Assembly: GCA_910579265.1 (NCBI GenBank)
Contig: CAJTTE010000012.1
Span: 1 to 64,000 of the forward strand
Origin: an uncultured Ruminiclostridium sp.
GTDB taxonomy: Bacteria; Bacillota; Clostridia; Oscillospirales; Ruminococcaceae
Length of the DNA: 64,000 nucleotides
Direction: 5' to 3'
In this document: positions 51,643 through 60,770 of the stretch, in pieces
Layout: each line of letters opens with the position of its first letter
How positions within the stretch are numbered: the stretch's first letter is position 1
Notes under the pieces: model-generated
Database searches by the model: none
Told to the model about the DNA's origin: nothing
What the model saw: only the letters and a program-made list of their open reading frames with translations
Made by a program: the position numbers and the translations under genes

Positions 51643-52259
51643 TTACGCTAAAAATGTTCCTTTCGATTCTTGTTCCAACTCGTATTGTGCGTCAGCCAAA
51701 GACCTTTTCCACAGTTCACAAAATTCTGTGTTTCGCGCACTCTCAGCAGGAGTGGGGAAAACATTCCAACCTGTAGCGGGACTGTATTGAGCGATTTCGT
51801 TGCCAAATTCATCATGCACGGATAAAAAATTCACCTTTGCACGAGAACCCGAATGCTTGCTGTTTTCAAATATTATGCTGAAAAAATTTAAATTTCCGTT
51901 TCTGCCGTTATGTACACCTTTTTTTGGTTGCATCGTACTAACTTGATTTGATAAGTTGGACAGTGATTTCTGGATGAGCTTCATTCTGTCCGGAGAAGCA
52001 AAAGAAATATAATCCTCTCTCAGCTTAATCCATTCCGCCGAGGCATGACTGACGCCGGATCGATTCTGTGCGTATTGAGAATTTTTTCCTGCCGCCGCAT
52101 CTCTGCGTGCCAATTCTTTAATTTTTTTATCAATTCCTTTTCGCTGATTTTGCACTGTCCTTTTGTACGGACATTTGAAAAGGGTGAAATTTTTAATTTA
52201 GTGATTCCGTTGGAATAATGCGAGCTATTTATAGAACCTGATCCGATGTTTTTTATCAT
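51643..52259 (-). pseudogene. Frameshifted unknown protein (about 205 residues)
   Basis: Two overlapping frames read as one protein. The first (ATG 52,259 with GAGGGG 6 nt upstream) gives NIGSGSINSSHYSNGITKLK to NVRTKG; the second continues TVQNQRKGIDKKIKELARRD, DYISFASPDRMKLIQ, SVHDEFGNEIAQYSPATGWN and ends GTFLA. The shift is at about 52,156, equal to one missing base. The SPDR block followed by an AxYSPATGWxVxPTxAE block recurs in Clostridial proteins of unknown role. It could be a recent mutation or an assembly error. Confidence 0.6.
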
Positions 52260-52265
52260 ATACGT

Positions 52266-52292
52266 CCCCTCGGATTAATACTTAGTTTGACA
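52266..52292 (-). promoter_or_regulatory. Shared upstream motif, copy 1
   Basis: On the minus strand, ACTAAGTATTAAT stands just before the GAGG ribosome site of the frameshifted gene, with AATG and TCAA before it. The same motif stands before the lipoprotein gene at 53,030-53,055. Confidence 0.45.
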
Positions 52293-52306
52293 TTTAAATT
52301 TTTTCG

Positions 52307-52987
52307 TCAATCGCGTAAAGTATTATAAACCACTCTTACACCTTGTACAACATCATTTTCAGCATAAAACACCACGGTAAACATTTGACTATGCTCTATC
52401 TTGAACATCTCCTGGCTACTATCCTGCGTACCGTAAATGTACCTATATAACCCTCTTTCCTCATAGGTATTGATTTTTGCCGGATTTCCGTATTTCTTAA
52501 GCACATCGGCATTTGTTGAAACGTTTGGCGTTATGCCTCCAATCGAGCAATCATTCGATTCAAGAGCGATGTCATAAATATAACCGTCATCCTCCTTGCC
52601 TTCTTTGAAGTCACCTATTCCCGCCACAAACATTTCTTTTCCGTTATAATAAAAATCAGCCAATCCTGTATTGTCAACATAATGCGTTTCACGTTTTTTG
52701 TATGTCCATGCATCATCCAAATCACCGATTCTCTTTGGAAGTTCAAAGGGTACATCTTTTACGATAAGACTTTTACGAACAACCTCAATGTCAAAACTTG
52801 GCTGTTCGCTTGTGCTGTCCAAGCCTGATTGCGAGGTGCTTTGAGAAATGTTCTGAGCACTGTTCGCTGGTGCATATGTCTCATTCTTAGAACATCCCGT
52901 TAATCCACAGCTCAATGCAGTTGCTATTAACAGCGCAACCGCCCTTTTAACTTTCTCGTCAAAGCAATGTTTTGATTTTTTAAACAT
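52307..52987 (-). CDS. Hypothetical lipoprotein, 226 residues
   Basis: The signal peptide ends in lipobox LTGC near residue 32, followed by a Ser/Gln/Asn-rich linker. The mature domain has KRIGDLDDAWTYKKRETHYVD, FYYNGKEMFVAGIGDF, SIGGITPNVSTNADVLKKYGNP and a final strand set (MFTVVFYAENDVVQGVRVVY), which resembles lipoproteins measuring small changes of shape or binding a ligand; I do not know a named family. The start is unclear: ATG 52,987 has a weak site, while GGGAGG lies at about 53,025, where only a GTG (53,020) fits and would overlap it. Confidence 0.65.
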   Translation of the reverse strand: MFKKSKHCFDEKVKRAVALLIATALSCGLTGCSKNETYAPANSAQNISQSTSQSGLDSTSEQPSFDIEVVRKSLIVKDVPFELPKRIGDLDDAWTYKKRETHYVDNTGLADFYYNGKEMFVAGIGDFKEGKEDDGYIYDIALESNDCSIGGITPNVSTNADVLKKYGNPAKINTYEERGLYRYIYGTQDSSQEMFKIEHSQMFTVVFYAENDVVQGVRVVYNTLRD

Positions 52988-53029
52988 AATATACCAGCTT
53001 TCTGTCTTTATATCAGTCACCTCCCATTA

Positions 53030-53055
53030 ATACTTAGTTCAACATTATATTCACT
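53030..53055 (-). promoter_or_regulatory. Shared upstream motif, copy 2
   Basis: ACTAAGTATTAAT followed by GGGAGG on the minus strand, matching 52,266-52,292. It may be a common control element or a duplicated leader. Confidence 0.45.
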
Positions 53056-53112
53056 CCGCTATCAATAATAACACAGTCGTAAAATTTCATATATCACTCT
53101 CAAAATCTTATA

Positions 53113-54900
53113 TTACGAATAGTATTCGGATTGCATTCGGAATAATTGACAATAATATCCTTCATGTGCCATCAGCTCCTCATGTGAACCGTATTCGCAC
53201 ACGCCTTGATCTCGTATAACCAAAATCTTATCGCAAAAAAGGGTGCTTGACAGTCTGTGAGAGATAAAGAATGCGGTATTCTCACCTATTAAGTTGTTAA
53301 AGCTTTGGTATAGTCGGCATTCGGCCCGTGCGTCCAATGCGCTGGTGGGTTCGTCCAATATAGTGATTTGCGCATCGGTCTTAAAATATGTTCTTGCCAA
53401 CGCGATCTTTTGTTGTTCGCCTCCGGAGAATTCTATTCCGTTTTCGTCAAACAGCTTTGTAATATATGTATCATACCCGTTTTCGCATTGTTCGATTCTG
53501 TCCGCAATGCCGCCCTTTTCCGCCGCGATCCGCACCGAATCCAAAGAAGCCTCATCGAAAGAAGTAATGTTTTCCTCAACGGTAAAGGCGAAAAGCTTAT
53601 AATCTTGAAAAAACGGCGCAAACAACGACAAATATTGATCATAGTCATATCGCTTGATATCAGTACCGTTTATAAAAATAGCGCCCTCGGTCGGATCATA
53701 CAGCCGCATAAGCAATTTCACAAAAGTACTTTTCCCGGCGCCGTTTTCGCCGACAACCGCTATCTTTTCTTTATTGTGAACAGTTAAATTAAAATGCCGC
53801 AGCGCATAGTCCGTTTTCCCCGGATAACGAAATGAAACATCCCGGAATTCGATTGTATACGAGTCTTTTCTTGAAAAATCGATCGGTTCGATGCCGGTAC
53901 TGCGGAATTTGCTTTTAATGGCGAGAAATCTGTTATAATAGTCGATGTATTTTGCCGTTTCCAGATATCCCACCAAAACCGACGATATTTTCTGATAGTT
54001 CGAACGGAACAATAGAATGTTGCTGATTGCCAGCGAAAAGGAACCGATGGAAAGCTCGTGCCGCAAAACGGAGTATCCCAATATCGCATAGATCATAAAA
54101 TCCATGCCGTGCGAATTCAGATGGCTTAAAAAGCCGTTGATATTGGCGTAGCGTTTCTTTAAGCGGTGAAGCTTGAATACATCTTTAACGTATGACTCTG
54201 ATTTTACTTTCATGGGCTTGCTCATCTGAAATATTCGGATATCCTTAGCTGCGGACTCTCCGGTGGCGGCTTCTTCGAAATATTTAATATGCCTGTCGAT
54301 TAGAACGATCTTGCCGTCCAATTTTGTTTGAACAGAAGTAAAAATCATGGATAAGCAGGAATTCAGCAGTAATCCGAGCAAAGTAGCCCCGATCAAAAGA
54401 ATATGAATATTTGACATCAGGATACACGAAATAATAAACGCGATCAGCGAAGAAAACAGCGAAATAAAATTCCACACGGTACGGCTCAGCATTTGCTTAA
54501 TAAACACGCCGCCGAAGCTCTGCAATTCCTGAGTTTCCTTTTCGGCCAGCAATTCGTAGTCCATTTCCATGCTTTTTTTGTGAAACTCGTTGTAGAGTTT
54601 ACCTACAACTAAAGAGGTGCGTCCGGGGCGGATACTGTTAAAGAATGATTTGAGAACCCCCATCAAAAAAACCGACAAAATGAGCGCGACACATATGACC
54701 GCAAAACGCGAAAACGGCGCGTTACCTTCAAGCGCATCAAATGCGTATTTCACAAGAAAAGCGGAGGGAAACGGAAGCAGTGCAAAGCATAGCGTTTCAC
54801 AGAGCAAATAAAATAAATACAATTTATCGGTTTTATATATCAGACGAAACAATTTCGGCGCATACCGAAACGCGCAAATCAATTCTTTGATTTTTTTCAT
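53113..54900 (-). CDS. ABC exporter half-transporter (TM domain + ATPase), B
   Basis: A 595-residue type IV exporter: six TM segments in residues about 20-310, then an ATPase domain with Walker A VGENGAGKSTFVKLL near 375, signature EFSGGEQQKIALARTY near 485, Walker B ITILDEPTSALD near 508 and H-loop FFISHRLSS. All catalytic motifs are intact. AAGGTGA precedes the ATG. It follows another half-transporter by 99 nt, so they should form a heterodimer. Export of a peptide or lipid is plausible; no precursor peptide, modification enzyme or peptidase domain is seen. Confidence 0.9.
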   Translation of the reverse strand: MKKIKELICAFRYAPKLFRLIYKTDKLYLFYLLCETLCFALLPFPSAFLVKYAFDALEGNAPFSRFAVICVALILSVFLMGVLKSFFNSIRPGRTSLVVGKLYNEFHKKSMEMDYELLAEKETQELQSFGGVFIKQMLSRTVWNFISLFSSLIAFIISCILMSNIHILLIGATLLGLLLNSCLSMIFTSVQTKLDGKIVLIDRHIKYFEEAATGESAAKDIRIFQMSKPMKVKSESYVKDVFKLHRLKKRYANINGFLSHLNSHGMDFMIYAILGYSVLRHELSIGSFSLAISNILLFRSNYQKISSVLVGYLETAKYIDYYNRFLAIKSKFRSTGIEPIDFSRKDSYTIEFRDVSFRYPGKTDYALRHFNLTVHNKEKIAVVGENGAGKSTFVKLLMRLYDPTEGAIFINGTDIKRYDYDQYLSLFAPFFQDYKLFAFTVEENITSFDEASLDSVRIAAEKGGIADRIEQCENGYDTYITKLFDENGIEFSGGEQQKIALARTYFKTDAQITILDEPTSALDARAECRLYQSFNNLIGENTAFFISHRLSSTLFCDKILVIRDQGVCEYGSHEELMAHEGYYCQLFRMQSEYYS

Positions 54901-54999
54901 ATTTTTCTTTCACCTTGAATTTATCGAGACCGTGTGACTTTTACTATTTTCAAATTAAAAAGATTATAAAATTCAGCGGATAATTTGAAAATAGTATTA

Positions 55000-56787
55000 T
55001 TAAGAAATTGTTTGCTTTTTATATAAGCTTGACTGGAGCGAATATAATTCGCTGTAAAGTCCGTTGGATCCCATAAGCTCGTCATGTGTTCCGTATTCTG
55101 AAATTTCGCCGTCTTTAAACACGGCGATCTTATCGGAAAATTTTGTGCTTGACATTCGATGAGAAATGTATACCGCCGTTCTGTTATCTGAAATTTTTTG
55201 AAAGCTCGAGTATATCTCATATTCGGCTTTGGGGTCAAGAGCGGATGTGGGCTCGTCCAAAACCAAAATAGGAGAATCCTTGTAAATCGCGCGGGAAATA
55301 GCCAAGCGCTGCATCTCTCCTCCCGAAAACTCGACGCCGTTTTCATCAAAGATACGATATAATTGAGTATTTTCTTTTTCACACAAACCGTCAACCTTGT
55401 CAAGCATATTGGTTTGGGTCAATGCATTCCGAATCTTATCGATATTTTTCCCATGCATAGAACAAATATTATCCGATATGGACATAGCAAAAAGCTTGTA
55501 ATCCTGAAATACCGCAGACACCTGACGCATATATTCCTGCGGTTCCATAGTGGAGATATCCACACCGTTGAATAATATCCGTCCTTCAGTGGGTCTGTAT
55601 AATCCGCACAAAAGCTTCGCAAAGGTACTTTTGCCGGCGCCGTTTTCACCGACGATCAACAATGTCTCTCCGGCGTTGAGGGTTATGTTGATGTTTTTCA
55701 ATGTATACTGTTCGGAATTTGGATAGCGAAAGAAAACATTTTCAAATTGAATCGCAGCCTTGGAAGCGACAGCCGATTTGGATTCAATGTTTGCCGAATT
55801 CGTCTTTTGTTCGATAAATGTGAAAAATTTGTCTAAGTATTCCGTATTAACGATAAAATCCGTCAATGTATATATAATGTCATCTACCGAAGATTTAAGC
55901 TGCCGCAGAGCGTTGATATATAATGAGAATTCTCCCAATGTAATTGCTGCGCTTACCAAAACCTGATATCCGTAAAAAAGATACATGCAAATATCCAAAA
56001 TCGCTTCGGCGGCATAGGCGACAGCGGCAGAGGGATTGCGCTCTTTTCTCCTGCTTTCGCGAGCACGAAAAAGAAGCTGATCCACATCATCCATGCGCTT
56101 ATGAAAGCGATTTTTCAAATTAAACAATCGAATCTCTTTCGCAAAGGAAAAATCCGAGCTAATGCTCTGCAAATATGTAGATTTTCTTCGATATTCTACC
56201 TCTTCCTTAGTATCGGTAAAGTTATGCCGCGCGTTTAAGTAATCATTATATAGATTGATGGCTAAAGAAACAACCAAAGCTATTAAAATAATCAAGGAGG
56301 ATTTGGAAATGACATAACTTACTCCTCCGATAATGAGTATGCAAGAGATCACTCTGCGCATACTTTGAATAAACGAATCTAAGCAGTCCCGGTCCAGTGC
56401 TTCAATAGCAAATGTTTTACTTTCCAAAAAAGCTTTGCTTTGAATATTGCAAAAATCCGTATTCATACAGATATCGTTGATTTGCATTCGAATGTCCGAA
56501 TAGAACCTTTTTTTAATATATTCTAATTTATTATTGGTAAACATAGAAAACGCTGCGACTAATATCATAACGGCTATAATTCCAATAATAACATTTAAAT
56601 ATTCTCCGAAATCGGCTTCGCCGACAAGACAATCAATAGAGAGGGAAGTCAAATACATTCCGGGAAAGATCTTGACGGAATCAAAAATAATACTTAAAAC
56701 AGTCAAAAAGAGGTATTCCTTATTTGTTTTCCAAATAAAGCGGAGAGATTTTTTCGAATAAAAAAAAAGAGCTTTGATTTTTTTCAT
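55000..56787 (-). CDS. ABC exporter half-transporter (TM domain + ATPase), A
   Basis: A 595-residue exporter with the same layout: six TM in the first 310 residues, Walker A VGENGAGKSTFAKLL near 375, signature EFSGGEMQRLAISRAI near 480, Walker B ILVLDEPTSALD and H-loop YISHRMSS. It and the next gene share about the same length and motif order. I favour ATG 56,787, with GGATGAG close upstream; ATG 56,796 is possible. The surrounding genes are lipoproteins of unknown role, so a surface or defence link is only inference. Confidence 0.9.
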   Translation of the reverse strand: MKKIKALFFYSKKSLRFIWKTNKEYLFLTVLSIIFDSVKIFPGMYLTSLSIDCLVGEADFGEYLNVIIGIIAVMILVAAFSMFTNNKLEYIKKRFYSDIRMQINDICMNTDFCNIQSKAFLESKTFAIEALDRDCLDSFIQSMRRVISCILIIGGVSYVISKSSLIILIALVVSLAINLYNDYLNARHNFTDTKEEVEYRRKSTYLQSISSDFSFAKEIRLFNLKNRFHKRMDDVDQLLFRARESRRKERNPSAAVAYAAEAILDICMYLFYGYQVLVSAAITLGEFSLYINALRQLKSSVDDIIYTLTDFIVNTEYLDKFFTFIEQKTNSANIESKSAVASKAAIQFENVFFRYPNSEQYTLKNINITLNAGETLLIVGENGAGKSTFAKLLCGLYRPTEGRILFNGVDISTMEPQEYMRQVSAVFQDYKLFAMSISDNICSMHGKNIDKIRNALTQTNMLDKVDGLCEKENTQLYRIFDENGVEFSGGEMQRLAISRAIYKDSPILVLDEPTSALDPKAEYEIYSSFQKISDNRTAVYISHRMSSTKFSDKIAVFKDGEISEYGTHDELMGSNGLYSELYSLQSSLYKKQTIS

Positions 56788-57087
56788 TTTACTCATCCCA
56801 AAAACTAATTTAAATGACACATACATAATAATTAACTCAATAACACATGCGCTTTTTGCAGTATATCAAGTGTAGCATGATGTATCATTTAATGATTGCT
56901 CAAATTTATTCTGCAATAATTTATAACAACAGACTTATAGCCAGTATTGGCAATGTAATTGAATGCTGCATTCAAGATAATTTATGAACTATGACCGCAG
57001 TTACGATTATCTTTAGCGGCATTGCATTTGCAGTTGTTTCTTTCAGACGAATTGTACGGTTTAACTATATCTCGTCATATTTAATCT

Positions 57088-57172
57088 TGGTGCACCTGAC
57101 AGGAATCGAACCTGCACTCCTTTCGGAAATAGAACCTAAATCTATCGCGTATGCCAATTTCGCCACAGGTGC
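57088..57172 (-). tRNA. tRNA-Leu (anticodon UAG)
   Basis: The minus strand folds with acceptor GCACCTG/CAGGTGC (57,166-57,172 with 57,092-57,098), a D arm with AATTGGCAT, anticodon stem ATAGA/TCTAT around loop TTTAGGT (anticodon TAG), the long variable arm typical of leucine, and T arm GCAGGTTCGATTCCTGT. The discriminator is A and CCA is encoded. It reads CUA codons. Confidence 0.96.
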
Positions 57173-57220
57173 ATATATTTTTTTGTCGTATTACATCGAA
57201 CCGTTAAAATATATAATTAA

Positions 57221-57248
57221 ATTATACCAGATTTCAACAAGATGTCAA
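57221..57248 (-). promoter_or_regulatory. Promoter of tRNA-Leu
   Basis: On the minus strand, TTGACA (57,243-57,248), 16 nt, TATAAT (57,221-57,226), about 50 nt before the tRNA. Confidence 0.75.
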
Positions 57249-57312
57249 GCTTAAATCTGGTTTTTGAGGGAAGAGCGTATTCAAGTGCTTATTAGCCTGC
57301 CCGATATCCGTA

Positions 57313-57690
57313 TTATAAACTCCCCGTTTTTTCCTGTCCGTCTGATTTAAAGCTGTCTATCAGAATTATATATAAAACAGGTTCAAAATATAGTTCGGCT
57401 TGCTCATTATCGTTATGTTTTTCAGTCTCCCGAAAACCGCTGTTTCGATATAGATGCTGAGCTGCGGAAAAGCGTTTTCTTATATCTGATGCTGATTTAT
57501 TATATTGCTGTTTTCTTGCGTAGTTTATGGCATGCTCTGAAAGTAAACGTCCGTATCCTTTACCACGGTAATAAGGCAGTATAAAAAAGCGCTTAGGTTC
57601 AATCACTTTATTGTCAGAATCAATCGTGCGTACCGCTGCTGTTCCTATGAGAAGCTTATTATCAGGCAGAAACCAAAAATAATCCTTTAT
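57313..57690 (-). pseudogene. GNAT acetyltransferase, N-terminally truncated
   Basis: The frame gives DYFWFLPDNKLLIGTAAVRT, then RFFILPYYRGKGYGRLLSEHA, the acetyl-CoA-binding motif RxxGxG of GNAT enzymes, then LYRNSGF. A TAG stop at about 57,693 precedes it and no start is present, so the N-terminal third is lost. A GTG at 57,606 would give only the last 97 residues. The break lies about 175 bp from the MITE. Confidence 0.65.
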
Positions 57691-57865
57691 CTATGCGTGT
57701 CTACCCCTCAGAGGGATACATTTGAGTAGCATTTTTCAAAAAAATCCCGCAGATTCCTGCATATCCGCTTTAAAGGCTACAAGCTCCATCAAATATCTCA
57801 ATATATCACAATTTATCGACTCTTACTTTTTTGACATCCGTACAATAAAAATATATGGAATTAAC

Positions 57866-58045
57866 TTAAGGCAATACCGAACAATGACCGCCCGGCGGCT
57901 TTGTGTGCGGCTTGCTTGCATATTTTCCGTCAGCTTACACAAATTCACCTTGAAATACGTCAGTATTCCTGCGTCGAATTTGTGTAAGCTGACGAAATAT
58001 CCGACTGCGCGATTCACACCCAATCATTGTGCGGTGTTGCCTTAA
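57866..58045. mobile_element. MITE-like palindromic element, 180 bp
   Basis: The ends are inverted repeats: TTAAGGCAATACCGAACAAT at the left and the complement of TTAAGGCAACACCGCACAAT at the right, 18 of 20 matching. Inside, CGTCAGCTTACACAAATTC is repeated inverted and perfect over 19 bp, so the whole element can fold as one long hairpin. There is no transposase. TTAA stands at both ends and may be the target duplication. Confidence 0.75.
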
Positions 58046-58162
58046 ATTAAGCAGACGTATTTGATTTACAATAAAGATTATATTATTATATCATTTTATC
58101 ATAAAGTCATTGAAGCGTCAAGGTGTTAAACGGCGTTGTTAAAAGTAATTTGCTTAAAGGAG

Positions 58163-58191
58163 TTGACTTATTCCGCGAAAGGTGATATAAT
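58163..58191 (+). promoter_or_regulatory. Promoter of the polymer-assembly module
   Basis: TTGACT (58,163-58,168), 17 nt, TATAAT (58,186-58,191), 65 nt before the sulfatase-like gene. Confidence 0.75.
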
Positions 58192-58258
58192 TTTTTTTGC
58201 AAAAACTCAAGATCAATTGAGAAAAACAAAGCTGTTTGGGAAAAGTTAGGGTGAAGTA

Positions 58259-60307
58259 ATGTCTGATATTTCGAATAAACTGTTTCTTCCCACGAAAGTA
58301 TTCACGGAATTTTTGGATAAAATAAAATTCGTTTTGCTTTTTTTGTTTATATATCCTACGACCGTCATGCTGTATTGTATGTTCGGTATCGCGGCAGCCG
58401 TTATTGGCTTTATTGCGGCAGGTTCGGCATTTTATTTTTTCAGACTTTACAGGTTCGCGGCGGGGAATTCTCCGGTAAGCATTGCTCTGGCTGCGTTCAT
58501 TTCGGTTTTTTCGGCGGACTCCTTCAGGGATTTTCTTCATTCTACCGTGGATTTTCAGAGCCGGATGGGATGGGTGCTTGAGATAGTATGTATTTCAATT
58601 TTTTTATTTATGGTCTTGTGTGTTTTCTTCGGAGCAGTATTGATTTATGGTTCGGATGGGAAAGCTGAAATCAAGGGTGCGGTTCGTATGCTTGCAAGTT
58701 TCGGGTCTTTTGTTTTTATTGTGTTGGTTTATCTTCCGTGCGATACCTATATAAACAATTTTTCCGACTTTAATTTTCCGATAAGTGCATTTATTTTTTC
58801 TTTTATCGGACAGGCCCTTTTATATTTAATTCCCGCCGCCTATCTGGGACTTGTTCTTAAAGAAAAGCCATTGAGCTTTCTGACTACGCTTTTCTGCGGG
58901 CTTACACTATGCGTTTATGTTCAATATATGTTTATGAACAGAAATCTGGGTCTTATGATGGGCGAATCGGTAAGCTGGAGCGATCATACGGTTTACGGCG
59001 CGGTCACGCTCGGAGTCTGGATCCTGTTGTTGGTTCTGGTTTTTGCGATGAGGATCCTTCTGAAAAAGTTCTGGAAGAAAATCTCCGTTGTTATACCGGC
59101 TTTTATAGGCGCAATGCAGATCCTCAGTCTTGCGATGCTTTTTATGTTTACCGAAAATGATATTTACGGCTACAGAAATAATGTTCTGGACGGAAGGGAG
59201 CAATATACCGTTTCTCAGGATAAAAACATCGTTACTTTTGTTTTTGACGCTGTGGACAATAATTATTTTGACAGCCTTCTGTCTTCGTCACCCGAGGTGT
59301 TCCAGGGATTTGAAGATTTTACGCTTTATACTAACACATGTTCGGTTCACGATTATACACTGGCTTCCATGACGCAGATGCTTACCGGAACAGTGAGCTG
59401 TCCGATGTACGATACGGGCAGCTGGCTTGAAGAAGCCTGGGGCAGCGACATGACCAAAAATTTTTACGGCAGGCTTCACGAAGCGGGATATACAATGAAC
59501 GCTTATATGAATTCGGAGGTGCCGGTCGAGCTTCTTGAAGGTAAATTCGACAATTGCAGTTCAGATCTCGAGCCTTCTTTTACGGACGGGGACGGTATAA
59601 TAAACAGCTTGCTCACTTTGAACAGATATCGGTATATGCCCTTTTTGTTCAAGCGATTTTTTGATACCACAGGTGTGGATTTTAAAAGCTTCGTAAGCTA
59701 TTCCGATGAGTTCAATTATTATAATGACGATTATTTTAACGGGCTTAAGCTCAAAAAATCCGACAGCGACAAGAAATATTTTATTATTGAGCATTTGAAC
59801 GGCGCTCATTTTCCCTGCGACGATCCTATGGAGGAAACAAAAAAATGTCTTAATATTGCTAAAGAATATATGAGACAGATGAAGGAGCTGGGGGTATATG
59901 AGAATTCCACCATTGTCATAACATCCGATCACGGGAGACATACGAGTAATTTCAATAACGGTGCCGCAACTCCCGTATTTATGATAAAAAAAGCGGGCGA
60001 TAATAAGGACGGCATGAAAATAACAAACGCCCCAGTTTATCATACGGACTTTTTATCCACTTATCTTGTCAGCGCGGGTATTTACAGCGATGAGGATAAG
60101 GATATATACGGACCTTCCGTTTTTGATCTGAAGGAGGATCAGATCAGGGAACGCATATGGTTCGATCATACGTATGACGGTTCTTATCCGAATCCGGACA
60201 ATGCGGCATGTAATGTTTATTATGCCTATAAGTATGCCGGAGATGATCTTACGCTGAAGGAGCTCGTGTGCAGTAAATCTCCGTCAGAGGTTATTGTAAA
60301 GGAATAG
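58259..60307 (+). CDS. Membrane sulfatase-family phosphotransferase (LtaS-like)
   Basis: A 682-residue protein with about eight TM segments in residues 20-300, then an outside alkaline-phosphatase/sulfatase-fold domain from about 318. NIVTFVFDAVDNNYFD carries the first metal Asp; DYTLASMTQMLTG has the candidate nucleophile Thr/Ser; IIEHLNGAHFPCDD and VITSDHGRH carry the remaining metal His and Asp. LtaS and phosphoglycerol or phosphoethanolamine transferases share this design. The substrate is inferred to be glycerol phosphate because of the TagF-like gene in the same operon. The ribosome site before ATG is GGGTG. Confidence 0.85.
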   Translation: MSDISNKLFLPTKVFTEFLDKIKFVLLFLFIYPTTVMLYCMFGIAAAVIGFIAAGSAFYFFRLYRFAAGNSPVSIALAAFISVFSADSFRDFLHSTVDFQSRMGWVLEIVCISIFLFMVLCVFFGAVLIYGSDGKAEIKGAVRMLASFGSFVFIVLVYLPCDTYINNFSDFNFPISAFIFSFIGQALLYLIPAAYLGLVLKEKPLSFLTTLFCGLTLCVYVQYMFMNRNLGLMMGESVSWSDHTVYGAVTLGVWILLLVLVFAMRILLKKFWKKISVVIPAFIGAMQILSLAMLFMFTENDIYGYRNNVLDGREQYTVSQDKNIVTFVFDAVDNNYFDSLLSSSPEVFQGFEDFTLYTNTCSVHDYTLASMTQMLTGTVSCPMYDTGSWLEEAWGSDMTKNFYGRLHEAGYTMNAYMNSEVPVELLEGKFDNCSSDLEPSFTDGDGIINSLLTLNRYRYMPFLFKRFFDTTGVDFKSFVSYSDEFNYYNDDYFNGLKLKKSDSDKKYFIIEHLNGAHFPCDDPMEETKKCLNIAKEYMRQMKELGVYENSTIVITSDHGRHTSNFNNGAATPVFMIKKAGDNKDGMKITNAPVYHTDFLSTYLVSAGIYSDEDKDIYGPSVFDLKEDQIRERIWFDHTYDGSYPNPDNAACNVYYAYKYAGDDLTLKELVCSKSPSEVIVKE

Positions 60308-60417
60308 AGGTTTCGGCGGAAAACCGGCATGTACAGCAGCTTCGGACAAAGCGTCCGGATATCCGACAATGCCCCCGAGATATAATAAAACGGACAAAGA
60401 AAAAGGAGAAAAGGAAA

Positions 60418-60756
60418 ATGAACTTTAAAAAGATTTTGAGATTCGCATTTTATTCCATAGGCGCCGCGGTCATTCTTACACAAAGCTGCTTCGCCTATAT
60501 AGATCCTGCCACGACGAGCCTTATCATTCAGATCATCGCAGGCGTTATAATTGCTTGCGGTACGGCAGTAGGCATTTTCTGGAACAGAATCAAACGCCGT
60601 CTTAAAAAGAAAAAGGGTGAGCCGGAAGAAATCGTTAATGCCAAAAAAGAGGGGGATAATGAGGAAAAAACCGTTATTACCGCGGATGAGCTTCTGGCGG
60701 AGGACGAGGATGACATCAGCGGTGACGAAAAAGACGACGACGATGACAAAGAGTGA
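60418..60756 (+). CDS. Small membrane protein with YIDPATTS motif
   Basis: A 112-residue protein. A first hydrophobic segment (about 8-25) is followed by AYIDPATTSLIIQIIAGVII, a second TM, then WNRIKRRLKKKK and a very acidic tail ending in DDDDDKE. The YIDPATTS block is highly characteristic of small proteins next to sulfatase-type and glycosyltransferase genes in Clostridia, function unknown. AAAGGAGAAAAGG gives a strong start. It sits between the LtaS-like gene and the YidC fusion, 14 nt before the latter, and may be an assembly partner. Confidence 0.75.
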   Translation: MNFKKILRFAFYSIGAAVILTQSCFAYIDPATTSLIIQIIAGVIIACGTAVGIFWNRIKRRLKKKKGEPEEIVNAKKEGDNEEKTVITADELLAEDEDDISGDEKDDDDDKE

Positions 60757-60770
60757 CCGGAGGGTATAAT

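Noticed and set aside
51643..53020. Prophage remnant
   Set aside because: No integrase, capsid, tail or lysis gene is recognisable; the genes are lipoproteins and one unknown protein.
53113..56787. Bacteriocin or lantibiotic cluster
   Set aside because: The two exporters lack a peptidase domain, and no precursor peptide or modification enzyme lies nearby.
57722..58045. Open frame crossing the MITE
   Set aside because: It is created by the inverted repeats of the element and reads through its ends; no ribosome site.
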